Part shown: positions 35,951-44,679 of the stretch, piece by piece
How the letters are laid out: the number at the start of each line of letters is the position of its first letter
Position numbering within the stretch: position 1 is the stretch's first letter
Source: Ophryocystis elektroscirrha
Lineage: Eukaryota > Apicomplexa > Conoidasida > Neogregarinorida > Ophryocystidae
NCBI GenBank assembly: GCA_030141585.1
Contig: JAQIFP010000001.1
Span: forward strand, 328,793-373,471
Reading direction: 5' to 3'
DNA: 44,679 nucleotides
Made by a program: the position numbers and the translations under genes
Notes under the pieces: generated by a model
What the model saw: only the letters and a program-made list of their open reading frames with translations
Told to the model about the DNA's origin: nothing
The model's database searches: none

Positions 35951-38717
35951 GCTTTTGTATAAACTTTTTTTTTATTCCTGTTTCTCTTTTTTTCTAGTAT
36001 CATGTCACGATGCTGCTGCTGATTAGCTCGCATTTGATCTAAAATTATTAATTTGTATGCATATAATAAACGTACTATTTCTTCTTTCTTGTAATCGTAA
36101 ATTTTCGATAATTTCTGAGTCACTGTCAAATCCAAATTGTGCATTCTCTACTACAAAGTCATTTCCAATAATTTCTTGATCGGGCTCGTCGTCCATAGCT
36201 AGCTTTGTCAAATGATTGATTTCCGAATAAACTACTGTTTCGTGAATTTCAGGTTCCTTCTGTTGGAGCTTTTCCAAATCAATGATGGTTTGTTTTACTT
36301 CCCCGGAAAGTACAGGCATCAAGTATGATTCTTTACTTTCCGCTTTATCTGGTGAAACTACAAAACTCATAGGCTGTAATAATTTGCTAGCTGTATTTTT
36401 TTTTTGATCAATTAAAAAATTTCCATGTATGTCTTGAAGACCGCCCACTAAATTTTTGTTTAATAAAGCATCAATAACCTAAAAAAAACATACAATTTCA
36501 AATATAGAGGCTATATATTATACAATATAATTATTTTTATATATATTTTGTGTATAATTATAATTATTTTACAATCTACCGACATGAGAAGTTTTATTAA
36601 ATAAATGAATATATGATTTATAATTATTAGTAAATATTTATTAGACTAGATTCTTTTTAAATTACGAAAATATAATTCAATTGTGTAAATCTAGCGTGGT
36701 AATATTTTATTTACCTCTTCAACAATTCCGTTGTAAGCTTCTAAACACTGCTCCAAAAAACTGTCTGTGTAATGACGATCAGAGCTTTGAAATACATTTT
36801 TGATTTCTTTTATTTTAGCTGCATTAGCCACGATTAAATCTTCTGAAGTTGCATACATTTGAGCGAATAAAGGGCTAGCAATCTTGCTATAACTGGAGTC
36901 CACGTATACAAGGTTTTTTTTACAGTTCCATAGTTCCATGATATCTTCATAATCAGCGTCATCATTCTCTGGATCAAAGAAGGTTTTTAATAGTTCATGT
37001 CCATTGACCAGAAAAAAGTCGGTCTCCATACATTCCTTGGGGTCCTCAAAAGAATTGAAAACTTCAAGTAAGTCATCTTCAGTAATTTTATTATAGGCAT
37101 ATTTAGCATAATGACTATTTATGTGATTTTCAAATACATATTTATCGATATTTGTGGTATTTCGAAGTTCACGTAATTTTTTACAATTCCTGGCATCAAA
37201 AGTAGCGTTAAGGTTTTTATCGTTTAATAAAGAAATCAGTGTACTTTTTGACTTATTTAATAAAGAAATTGCTTTTTGCTCAGTAAAGCATTTTGACCAT
37301 CCCTTGAGAGACTTGTACAGTATTGATTTATTATTTTCTTCATTAATAAATAATTTAGGGTTTATGGAGCCAAAGTAAAACAATAGAATACAACGGAGAG
37401 CTGATCTCCTAAGTCTTATAAGCATATTTTGATGGAAATTTGATAATTTATCGCTAAAAGGGACATTTAAGAGTATAAAATATAAATGATTTATACTGTG
37501 CATTACTTTAGCTAAATTGACTTGAAATAAATGTCCACTACCGGATCTTAGCAAAAAATCTTCATATAATTTAATTTTCTCTATATGTTTTGCTTCATTT
37601 AGCATAGCTATATAACCCATAAGTATATTTATTACACGAATTCCTGTACTGATGTATATTTCAAAATTGTTCATAAAAAAGAATGATTGATATATGGTAT
37701 CAAATTTGACACTTTCAGTGTCATTCTCATTTGAAGAAGTGTCAAAAGAACCCTTCTTACGATAAGGTTTATCTTCATTACTACTAATAACTAAATCTTC
37801 GCTTAATTTGCTAAATTTAACGTGTATCACTATAAGCTTGATTACATAAATTAAACATTGGTCAAATATATAATAGTTATAGCTCTTTGTTAAGCTCTTT
37901 GGTAAAGGATAATCAAATAAACGTATAAATTTAGACCCTATCTCTAATAGTATTTGGTCATATATACTGCCTGGGTATAGATCGCATATATAGGTAAAAA
38001 CGCTATATATTTTTTCTATATCCTCCTCAGTATTGCCATACCCAAATATGTCAGTTACCAAATGTGTTTTATTTAAGCGAAATAAAGAATGTGCCAGCCA
38101 GTACTTGTGCACTCGCTGCTCAGTGCTAGTGTAATTAACGCATAACGGATCCATTGCTTTATTAATTATTGAAAAAATTATTCTAAAAAAATAAATAATC
38201 AATTTTTTTTTTATATATTTTATTACGATTGCAATCTATTTTCAAAAGCATGGTGCGATAAGACATCTTCGATTATCTTTTCAATGGAATCATGTCCGAT
38301 TAATTCATCCCATTTCCTTTCTAGCAGAAGGTCATAATTTCTGAGTAAGAAATCATTTATATGCGAAATCTATGAGTACAATATTTTGTGTGTTATATGC
38401 TCCCACCTTTTGCAGTTGAGTAAATAAGAATTTATATAAATTTGTAAATTTCCATCAAATAAGATATGCGACCAAAATACATTAATAGGAACTTTTAGCA
38501 AAGAAGATAATTGCTCTAATATTTTTTTTTCTGCTTCCGTTATGATTGCTTTAGGGTTGTATATTTCATATTGTGCATCTTCCCCTAACAATAAATCTTC
38601 TTGTAACCATATAGGATGAATTGATTCATATTCATTGTTTTCTATGGTACATTTGATATTAAAAAATACTTGATTCTCTATAGTTTTTAGGTCGTTGTCC
38701 TGTATACTACAAAGCAT
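35947..38717 (-). CDS. ASCC2: ASCC2/Cue3-like protein with CUE domain
   Basis: One gene built from exons on the - strand. It starts MLCSIQDNDLKTIE (38717). LLKVPINVFWSHILFDGNL and QIYINSYLLNCKR match the conserved ASCC2 N-terminal block (LPHDKFWCQVIFDETLQKCL). An intron (about 38342-38417) leads to NYDLLLERKWDELIGHDSIE; another 43-nt intron leads to the long exon with TEQRVHKYWLAHSLFRLNKT. Near 36720-36830, EIKNVFQSS..SFLEQCLEAYNGIVEE continues across an intron into VIDALLNKNLVGGLQDI, together a CUE (ubiquitin-binding) domain. The C-terminus ends in a basic Arg/Lys tail (EKKRNRNKKKVYTKA). ASCC2 (yeast Cue3/Rqt3) is the ubiquitin reader of the RQT/ASCC complex that splits collided ribosomes. 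The region between the N-terminal block and CUE is divergent and AT-driven. The stop codon (35947-35949) overlaps that of Sec1. Confidence 0.8.
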
Positions 38718-38859
38718 TTGATAGTATACCTTTTTTAACAAGTTATCAAATTATTAGTAATAAGAAACACAAATAAACAATTAAAACACATTTTTTAAAA
38801 GGATTAAAAAAAGAAATTACATTCTACAGATAAGAAGAAAATCACAATTTTAAAATAAA

Positions 38860-41089
38860 TTAGAGATTGGTAAATGGATCCTAAGGTGCAATTGTGTTAA
38901 ATTTCGTTGACTTACCATTAAATGCACTATTGAAGGACCTTGTTCGTAATACCTCTCTTTTGTAATCCAAGGTATTTGCTGAGACGTTTCCTCCACAGTG
39001 CTACAAAAAATTTTCCCACCAATCCATACACCAAATAAACGATTCTCGTCTGCATTAACTCTGAATAAAAATCTTTTAATATTTTAATAACTCACTTCAC
39101 ATTTGATCTTGCTTGTTTTGGAGCTAAATACTTTAGTTCGGCTTCCAACCTGACAATTATGAACCTTATAACTAATTTATAAAAAAATAGAAATAATTCA
39201 TATATTCCATATATTATTTGTAAATATACAGTCTACTTGATAGATATATATATATATATATATACAAATATTTATGATACATGTATAAATATAATTGATA
39301 TATATATATATATAATTGATGATCGGAGTTTCATGTTTAATTTTATTATTTTCTTACCTTTCTTGTAATCCAGGGAGTAAGGTAGTTCCCCCAGACAAAA
39401 CAACATTATTGAGGATATTTTTACGAATTTCGATGGATGAACTCTACAAAAAGGTGAATGATTGTTTACATACTTCAACTGATTGCCAAATTAAATCATG
39501 AAGGGGGTCATTATCACGTCTAACTGTTCGTGGATCAAATAATATTTCGGTACAGTAATAACGTTCATGTCCAAGAGAAACAGATCTAATATGATTTTAT
39601 TTCTCATTAAATATGAGTTACGTTTCTCCCGTGTGTAAAGTCATACCATCCGGAAGTTCATAAGTCACTTCTAAATCACTTCTAGATTCCTCAGCTATTT
39701 ATAAATAAAAAAAAAAAAAGAAAAAGTATTACTTGCAAAATCAGACGAAACAAAACAAAAAGTTTCCTTCATTAATCGAACGTGTTCTATATCATCACGT
39801 GTGGTAACCATATATCCTTTATCACACAATAACTTTTGTAAATATAATGTGATTTCTAATCCTCCAAAATCACTCCGACGAATGGCTGATTTATTTGTAT
39901 ATCCTGAAATCTCTTTTATGCATAATTTCACAAGACATCAGTAACTGTCCATTATACACTATATACATACATTCGCACATATATGAGTTATACGCATACA
40001 AAAAGACATAATAAAACACATAGAAACAATAATTTAAATAATATATTAAATAACATATTATTATTTAATATATAATATATTTAATTGTACAAACATATAT
40101 GCATATTTTTATAAATAATCGTTATATTATAATTAAATTGTTAAAAATAATGTGTATATATAATATATTGTATATAATCTAGAAATAATAATAATAATAA
40201 TAATAAATAATTGAAGTATAAATACTTGAAAATTATTTAAGGCATACCATCATGTATAGGAATAATTTGAGTAACGCCTTCACCAATTTCAACTACCAAA
40301 CCCGTTTTCTGTCCTGTTCTAAACATTATGAAAATATAACAAATTATTTACGCGTATAAAGATAAAACGCCTTGCATGGATACATTTAAAGCTTCAATAT
40401 CAAAGACTTCGAAAAAACTTTCTGCTATATGTTCTCTTTGGAAGTCTGATGTCATTGCTGGCTCTGCTATTAACACAGAACGACCGATAGGCTCAACATT
40501 TAATCCTTGCTCAAAAATGTACGCAACTATACTTTCTACCTGAAGTTGTTTAGTCATATAATATTATGATAACGTCAACTGACAACAATTTTAACTATAC
40601 GTAGATATCTAAATTTGCTTTAAAATAATAGTATTCAAATGTCAAATTACTTATATAAACATACTGCTATACACAATTCTAAACTATTAAAAAAAAAAAT
40701 ATTTTTTATAACTTTTATATTCATCTATATAGAAAAAAAAAAAAAAAGACCAAACTCATATGTATCAATGAAGAATTTATTGTAATATATATAATCATGG
40801 ATTTAGATATAGATATAAATCTAACTTACACTAGCCCAGTCTTCAATATGACCGTGCTCAACGGGAAAATAAATAGACAATTTATCACGATTTTCTATGG
40901 CATCATCACCAACAAAAATTCCATTAGGCTCAAATTCGTCAATATAACGCCTTCTAGGGTAACCCACAAAAGAAGGAATTACAGCTGAAGGCAAATCATC
41001 AGATAAAAAACCTATAGAACAAATATTTGTCATGTAAGTTTACCCGCTTTAGTAAATCCGCTTCCAAGATCAATTATAATTGGTTCCAT
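38860..41089 (-). CDS. ARP1-like: Actin-related protein, best fit Arp1 (centractin)
   Basis: Multi-exon gene on the - strand. It starts MEPIIIDLGSGFTKAG (phosphate-1 loop) and joins FLSDDLPSAVIPSFVG in phase. LSIYFPVEHGHIEDW follows, then [60 protein letters not shown] (phosphate-2 loop), RSDFGGLEITLYLQKLL, ERYYCTEILFDP, NNVVLSGGTTLLPGLQER and RLFGVWIGGKIF. The last exons read PWITKERYYEQGPSIVHLM, then DPFTNL and TAA at 38860. All actin-fold landmarks are present. LSI-YP-EHG-DW and VLSLYATG are Arp1-like rather than conventional actin, and the C-terminus is not the actin KCF. Arp1 builds the dynactin minifilament. Two acidic residues of the second phosphate loop are Glu instead of Asp. Another divergent ARP remains possible. 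Confidence 0.75.
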
Positions 41090-41400
41090 AGAATTGCTTT
41101 TAAAAAATCATTGTAACTTATATTTAAAATTATACGGAAAATACAAATTGAAAAATGTAAATTTAATAAGGAATAATATTATAAACTGTATATATAAGTT
41201 TATAGTAAAAAAATTTAATTATTTCTGATGAAAAAAATAATTTTTTTTTTTAATGATTTGAGATGGTAAAAAAAAGGAATATTTGTATGAAACTGTCTAT
41301 AACTTAAGAAATCCTTATATTCGAAAATATCACTTCCTTATTATAATTTCTTAATAAAACTAAACTTAAGATTTCAAAAAACAACACTGTAACTTATAAA

Positions 41401-42450
41401 TTATGATGGAGTAACAGCGTCCAATGCAGATCCGACGGAAGCATTAGGAGCAACTGTAGTTTGGGTTGTTAGAGGGGGATTTATTAATGGACCAGGATAT
41501 GGCTCAAAACCTATACCAGTGTACTGTAAAGTGTCACTTCCCGGAACATTTACTGTAGGTTGTATTGTACTTCCAAACAAACCACCGTTTGATGCATTTA
41601 CCCATTCGTTTCCTATTCTCCAATCTGGGGCTCTAATATTATTTAGTAAATCTTCGTTTCCTAGCAGCGGCAATCCCGTAGTTAAAAAAGAAGGAAAATT
41701 GGCTAGACTATCCATAAGAAGATTTCCTAAATTTAAAGCGTCACCAACGATGGGTGGAGCACTCAACGTTTGACTAGATTTATTAACGCCAATCATTTCT
41801 GGAATTCCTAATGGATTTTTTACATCAATATTATTGGTTTCAAAAGAAGACTGATTTAGTATGTTTGCAGGTTCATTATAAGTCGCACTTAAATGCACAT
41901 ATGGTGGTGTTCTTGCTGCATCCATTACCAATTGTTTAGCAACTCCCCTCCAATAAGCTAAATCATCATAAATAGGATCATTGGAGCTTCTTAGAGCATT
42001 ATTTAAAGCGTTATATATGCCTGGGTTTGCTTTTTCAGTTCCTCTTGTACGAGAACTGAATATATTTAATATTGGATCTACTAATCTACCCGGTAAACTT
42101 CCATATGTAGCATCGTATAAACGAGCCCCTTTAGCATCATACCCATTGAATGTTATTGCAGCGCTAGCTGGTACAATATTATTTAAACCTACGGCGATAC
42201 CTCCTGACGGTATAAAATTGTATAAAATTTCTCCTGGTGCTCTTATTAATCTTTTTATGGGACCTTGATCCCCTGAATTAGGTGCTGTATAACCACCCAG
42301 TGAACCCACTACAGGTGAATCGTGAACTGTAGCTAAATTGCTGGGAGGTATGCTTCCACGAAACGATGCATTACTTGTAAGGCCGTCCATTAGTAAATCA
42401 CAATATATAACTTTGTATATTACTGCAATTATAATCAAATTACGTATCAT
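41401..42450 (-). CDS. Intronless secreted protein of unknown function, 349 residues
   Basis: Single uninterrupted ORF starting MIRNLIIIAVIYKVIYCDLL, a clear signal peptide. The mature part has only that one Cys near the cleavage site, several NxS/T sequons (NASF, NQS, NKSS, NAS), Gly/Pro/Asn-rich loops and a Pro/Thr-rich C-terminus (LINPPLTTQTTVAP, ending ALDAVTPS). It has no membrane anchor, GPI signal or domain I recognise. Short local echoes occur (LLMDGLTSNASF and LLMDSLANFPSF). Base composition is clearly less AT-rich than neighbouring exons, and the absence of introns contrasts with the intron-rich genes around it. This fits a strongly expressed secreted or surface protein, but the function is not known. 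Confidence 0.8.
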   Translation of the reverse strand: MIRNLIIIAVIYKVIYCDLLMDGLTSNASFRGSIPPSNLATVHDSPVVGSLGGYTAPNSGDQGPIKRLIRAPGEILYNFIPSGGIAVGLNNIVPASAAITFNGYDAKGARLYDATYGSLPGRLVDPILNIFSSRTRGTEKANPGIYNALNNALRSSNDPIYDDLAYWRGVAKQLVMDAARTPPYVHLSATYNEPANILNQSSFETNNIDVKNPLGIPEMIGVNKSSQTLSAPPIVGDALNLGNLLMDSLANFPSFLTTGLPLLGNEDLLNNIRAPDWRIGNEWVNASNGGLFGSTIQPTVNVPGSDTLQYTGIGFEPYPGPLINPPLTTQTTVAPNASVGSALDAVTPS

Positions 42451-43317
42451 CTTAACAAAAAATCTTGTCTTATACTAAAAGTTTTTCTTTGAATCGAGTC
42501 AATCGTATAACTATACATAAATATTGATTTGACACATTGCAAAAAAATACATAATATATTATAATCTTTTAAACAAGGTGTTCATTACAAATGATTATTA
42601 TTAATTATTATTAAGTAATATTTATGTGCATAAGATGAATAAAATTAATTGTCTTTTGGTCAAAGTAAACATGTTTAACAAATTTTGTAAATTTTGAAGT
42701 AATTTTTTTCTTTAACAAAACTGTTATCATTAATATAAATAAATTGTCGATCAAATAATTTGAGGAAAAAAAAAACCTAGTGTTCGTGAACCAAAATATA
42801 AACGTTGTACTGATTTGTGTCTAAATTTTGGCAAAAACGGAATTTTTTATAATTTATAATCTAAAATAAATTAAATAAAAATTTTTTTTTTAACATAAAT
42901 TATTACAATGAAATACGTTTAATATTTATTTATTATGTACATATCAAGTAATCTATATATGTACAGTAGAAAGATTTTATAAAATAACATATAGATTAAG
43001 CACAACTGAATTTACAAATATAGTAAATTATTTTTTCAGTTAAATGACATGCAAGAATACATTAATATACATATTAATCTGTAATTAAAAAAAACACCCC
43101 CCCCTTTAATTTAATTAGTATAATTGAATATATACAAAAATTTAATTATTTTTCTTTTCAATATAATTATATATATTTGAATTTCTGCAAATAGTATATA
43201 TATTCTACTACATATCGATATAGACAGATTAGATTATAGTGTTTGATAATAGTATAAATTTGAAGTTTGAAGTAATTGGATATTAATTAGTCGTGATAAT
43301 ATCGTAAAATTACCATT
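42451..43317. other. Intergenic region
   Basis: About 870 bp between the 5' end of the secreted-protein gene and the 3' end of U2A'. It should contain the promoter of the former. A homopolymer junction (A8, then C-rich run near 43089-43105) is the only notable sequence; no ORF or RNA gene seen. Confidence 0.6.
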
Positions 43318-44032
43318 TTATAAAATAGAATCAGAATATTGGGGTGGACAAACACCTTCAGATAACGCTTTCTCTAATTGCTGAATTTCAACTAGACTTG
43401 TAGATCGAGCTATAGCTTGCTAATAAAAATATTTATGCAAATATAAAAGTGTACATTTATTCGTTCAATTTCGGATTTGCTAAGTTGGCTTGTTACTTGC
43501 GGAATAATCTTGGGTTTAGTTTCTTTAGTACTGAAATTTCCGTATTGATCGGTTGAAGCGGATTCGCCTTCAAGTTCGACTAAAAGAGCATGGCCTTTAT
43601 GACTCCTAAACTTCGAGTTAGCTTCAAGTCTATCCTATATATAGAATATAATAATTTAATATAATATATACACTTTGGGTTATACGGGAAAAATCAAGGA
43701 ATCGCAAAGAAGGTATTCGATAGATTAAATAATGTTTGTAATGTATATGCCTGATAAAATACGCTTTATAAATTTACGATATACCAACGTTTGTATAGAG
43801 TTATCCGCGAGACTAAGTCTTTCAAGTTTTGTAGCTAAATAACACAATTAAATTATTTCTTCGGCAAACCTTTGGTAATCGGGACTAAATCTGCTATGGA
43901 AGCAATCTATATATACAAATTGTAAATAATACATTTATTTACTTTATTATTTGTAAGTATTAAAGATTTCAGTCTTGGTAAAACTTCAAAGAATGAGGGT
44001 TCAATTTTAGCAATGTTGTTATTTGCAATAAG
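43318..44032 (-). CDS. SNRPA1/LEA1: U2 snRNP protein A' (leucine-rich repeat), 3' part
   Basis: The 3' exons of a spliced gene that continues past the right edge. Read right to left they give LIANNNIAKIEPSFFEVLPR and LKSLILTNNK, IASIADLVPITKGLPK, TKLERLSLADNSIQT, HYKHYLIYRIPSLRFLDFSR-ITQ, DRLEANSKFRSHKGHALLVE and, at the end, AIARSTSLVEIQQLEKALSE before TAA (43318). These match U2A' LRRs, the conserved HYR.YVI..VP..R.LDF cap, and the C-terminal coil (E-I-ERI..AIA.A..L.E...LE). U2A' forms the A'/B'' dimer on U2 snRNA stem-loop IV. The first LRRs and start codon are outside the window. Confidence 0.85.
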
Positions 44033-44488
44033 CTAAATGAAAATATATAGTTTAACACTATTCACGTATGTATTTTTATATGTATGTATAAACTAAATAA
44101 TATTTTATATATGTCATATTAAATATATATTACAATATTAATTAATTATTATACTAATTATTTATTATACTAAGTAGTTATTATATTAAGTATTTATTAT
44201 ATCAATTATATATTATGTTATTTATTTACTATATTAATTATTTATTATATTGATTATTTATTATTTTAACTATTTATTAAATTGAATATTTATTATATTA
44301 ATTGTTTATAATAGTAATTATTTATTATATTGATTATTCATTATATTAAGTATTTATAATTTTGATTATTTATTATATTTAATATTTATTATATAAATTA
44401 TTTATTATATTTAATATTTATTATATAAATTATTTATTATATTTAATATTTATTATATAAATTATTTATTATATTTGTTCTTGATTAT

Positions 44489-44526
<38 letters not shown>

Positions 44527-44679
44527 TAATATTAAAAAATTATTATATATTTTATATAAGTTTACGATAAAATTATAAACGTATATTATAGATAATACTC
44601 TTTATGTTACACAATATATATATTATGACTATTATCTAGAATGTATGGGCTAATTATAATTAATTTTAACAATATTAAC
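44033..44679 (-). repeat. Repeat-rich AT sequence, probably a U2A' intron
   Basis: Contains imperfect TATTTATTATATTAATT-type units from 44090 to about 44380, then three near-perfect 32-bp copies (ATTATTTATTATATTTAATA followed by TTTATTATATAA) at about 44378-44480, and a (TA)n run at 44489-44522. No coding sequence is visible. Since the U2A' N-terminus is missing, this is probably intron. Confidence 0.6.

Noticed and set aside
38233..38741. Separate small gene upstream of the ASCC2-like gene
   Set aside because: Its sequence matches the ASCC2 N-terminal block, and a 43-nt intron joins it in phase to the long exon.
41519..42268. Open frames on the + strand opposite the secreted protein
   Set aside because: Shadows of the GC-richer coding strand; no start context, signal peptide or splice structure.
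1..44679. rRNA or tRNA genes
   Set aside because: No GC-rich rRNA block or cloverleaf was seen on either strand by eye; a covariance search was not possible.

Overview
The window reads as a piece of an apicomplexan (alveolate) nuclear chromosome. It is extremely AT-rich, full of (TA)n tracts, and densely packed with eukaryotic genes split by very short GT..AG introns, commonly 28-45 nt. Standard stop codons are used. The lineage call rests mainly on one very large gene (11316-27225). It encodes a secreted protein with a long ectodomain, Cys-rich ephrin-receptor-like (GCC2/GCC3) repeats and about ten membrane spans, which is the layout of the apicomplexan cysteine repeat modular proteins (CRMPs). 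A dually acylatable small protein also fits. Genus cannot be told from the sequence alone. All identities come from reading translated exons by eye; no database search was run.

Layout from left to right: 3' part of a coiled-coil protein resembling SAS-6 (+, to 2589); Rad6-type ubiquitin-conjugating enzyme E2 (+); a small unidentified spliced gene (+, 3560-4004); TFIIIB subunit Bdp1 with its SANT domain (-); a small MGC-start acylated protein (+); splicing factor PHF5A/Rds3 (+); ER membrane protein Asterix/WDR83OS (+); ribosome-rescue factor Pelota/Dom34 (-); the 16-kb CRMP-like gene (+); cytosolic tyrosyl-tRNA synthetase (+); a dynactin p24-like protein (-); a Sec1/Munc18 protein (+); ASCC2/Cue3-like protein of the ribosome-quality-control trigger complex (-); an actin-related protein, best fit Arp1 (-); an intronless secreted protein of unknown function (-); and the 3' part of U2 snRNP A' (-, running off the right edge).

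Most genes are unrelated housekeeping genes, but several partners recur: two U2 snRNP components (PHF5A, U2A'), two ribosome-rescue or quality-control factors (Pelota, ASCC2) and two candidate dynactin subunits (p24-like, Arp1-like). Gene spacing is tight. The convergent Sec1 and ASCC2 genes share 4 bp at their stop codons, and divergent pairs are separated by about 0.2-0.8 kb. Introns and intergenic gaps carry (TA)n microsatellites and several longer tandem arrays, one of them cut by a 100-N assembly gap.

The least explained parts are the N-terminal two thirds of the CRMP-like ectodomain, which carries a recurring strand motif and mostly phase-1 introns, and the 349-residue intronless secreted protein at 41401-42450.
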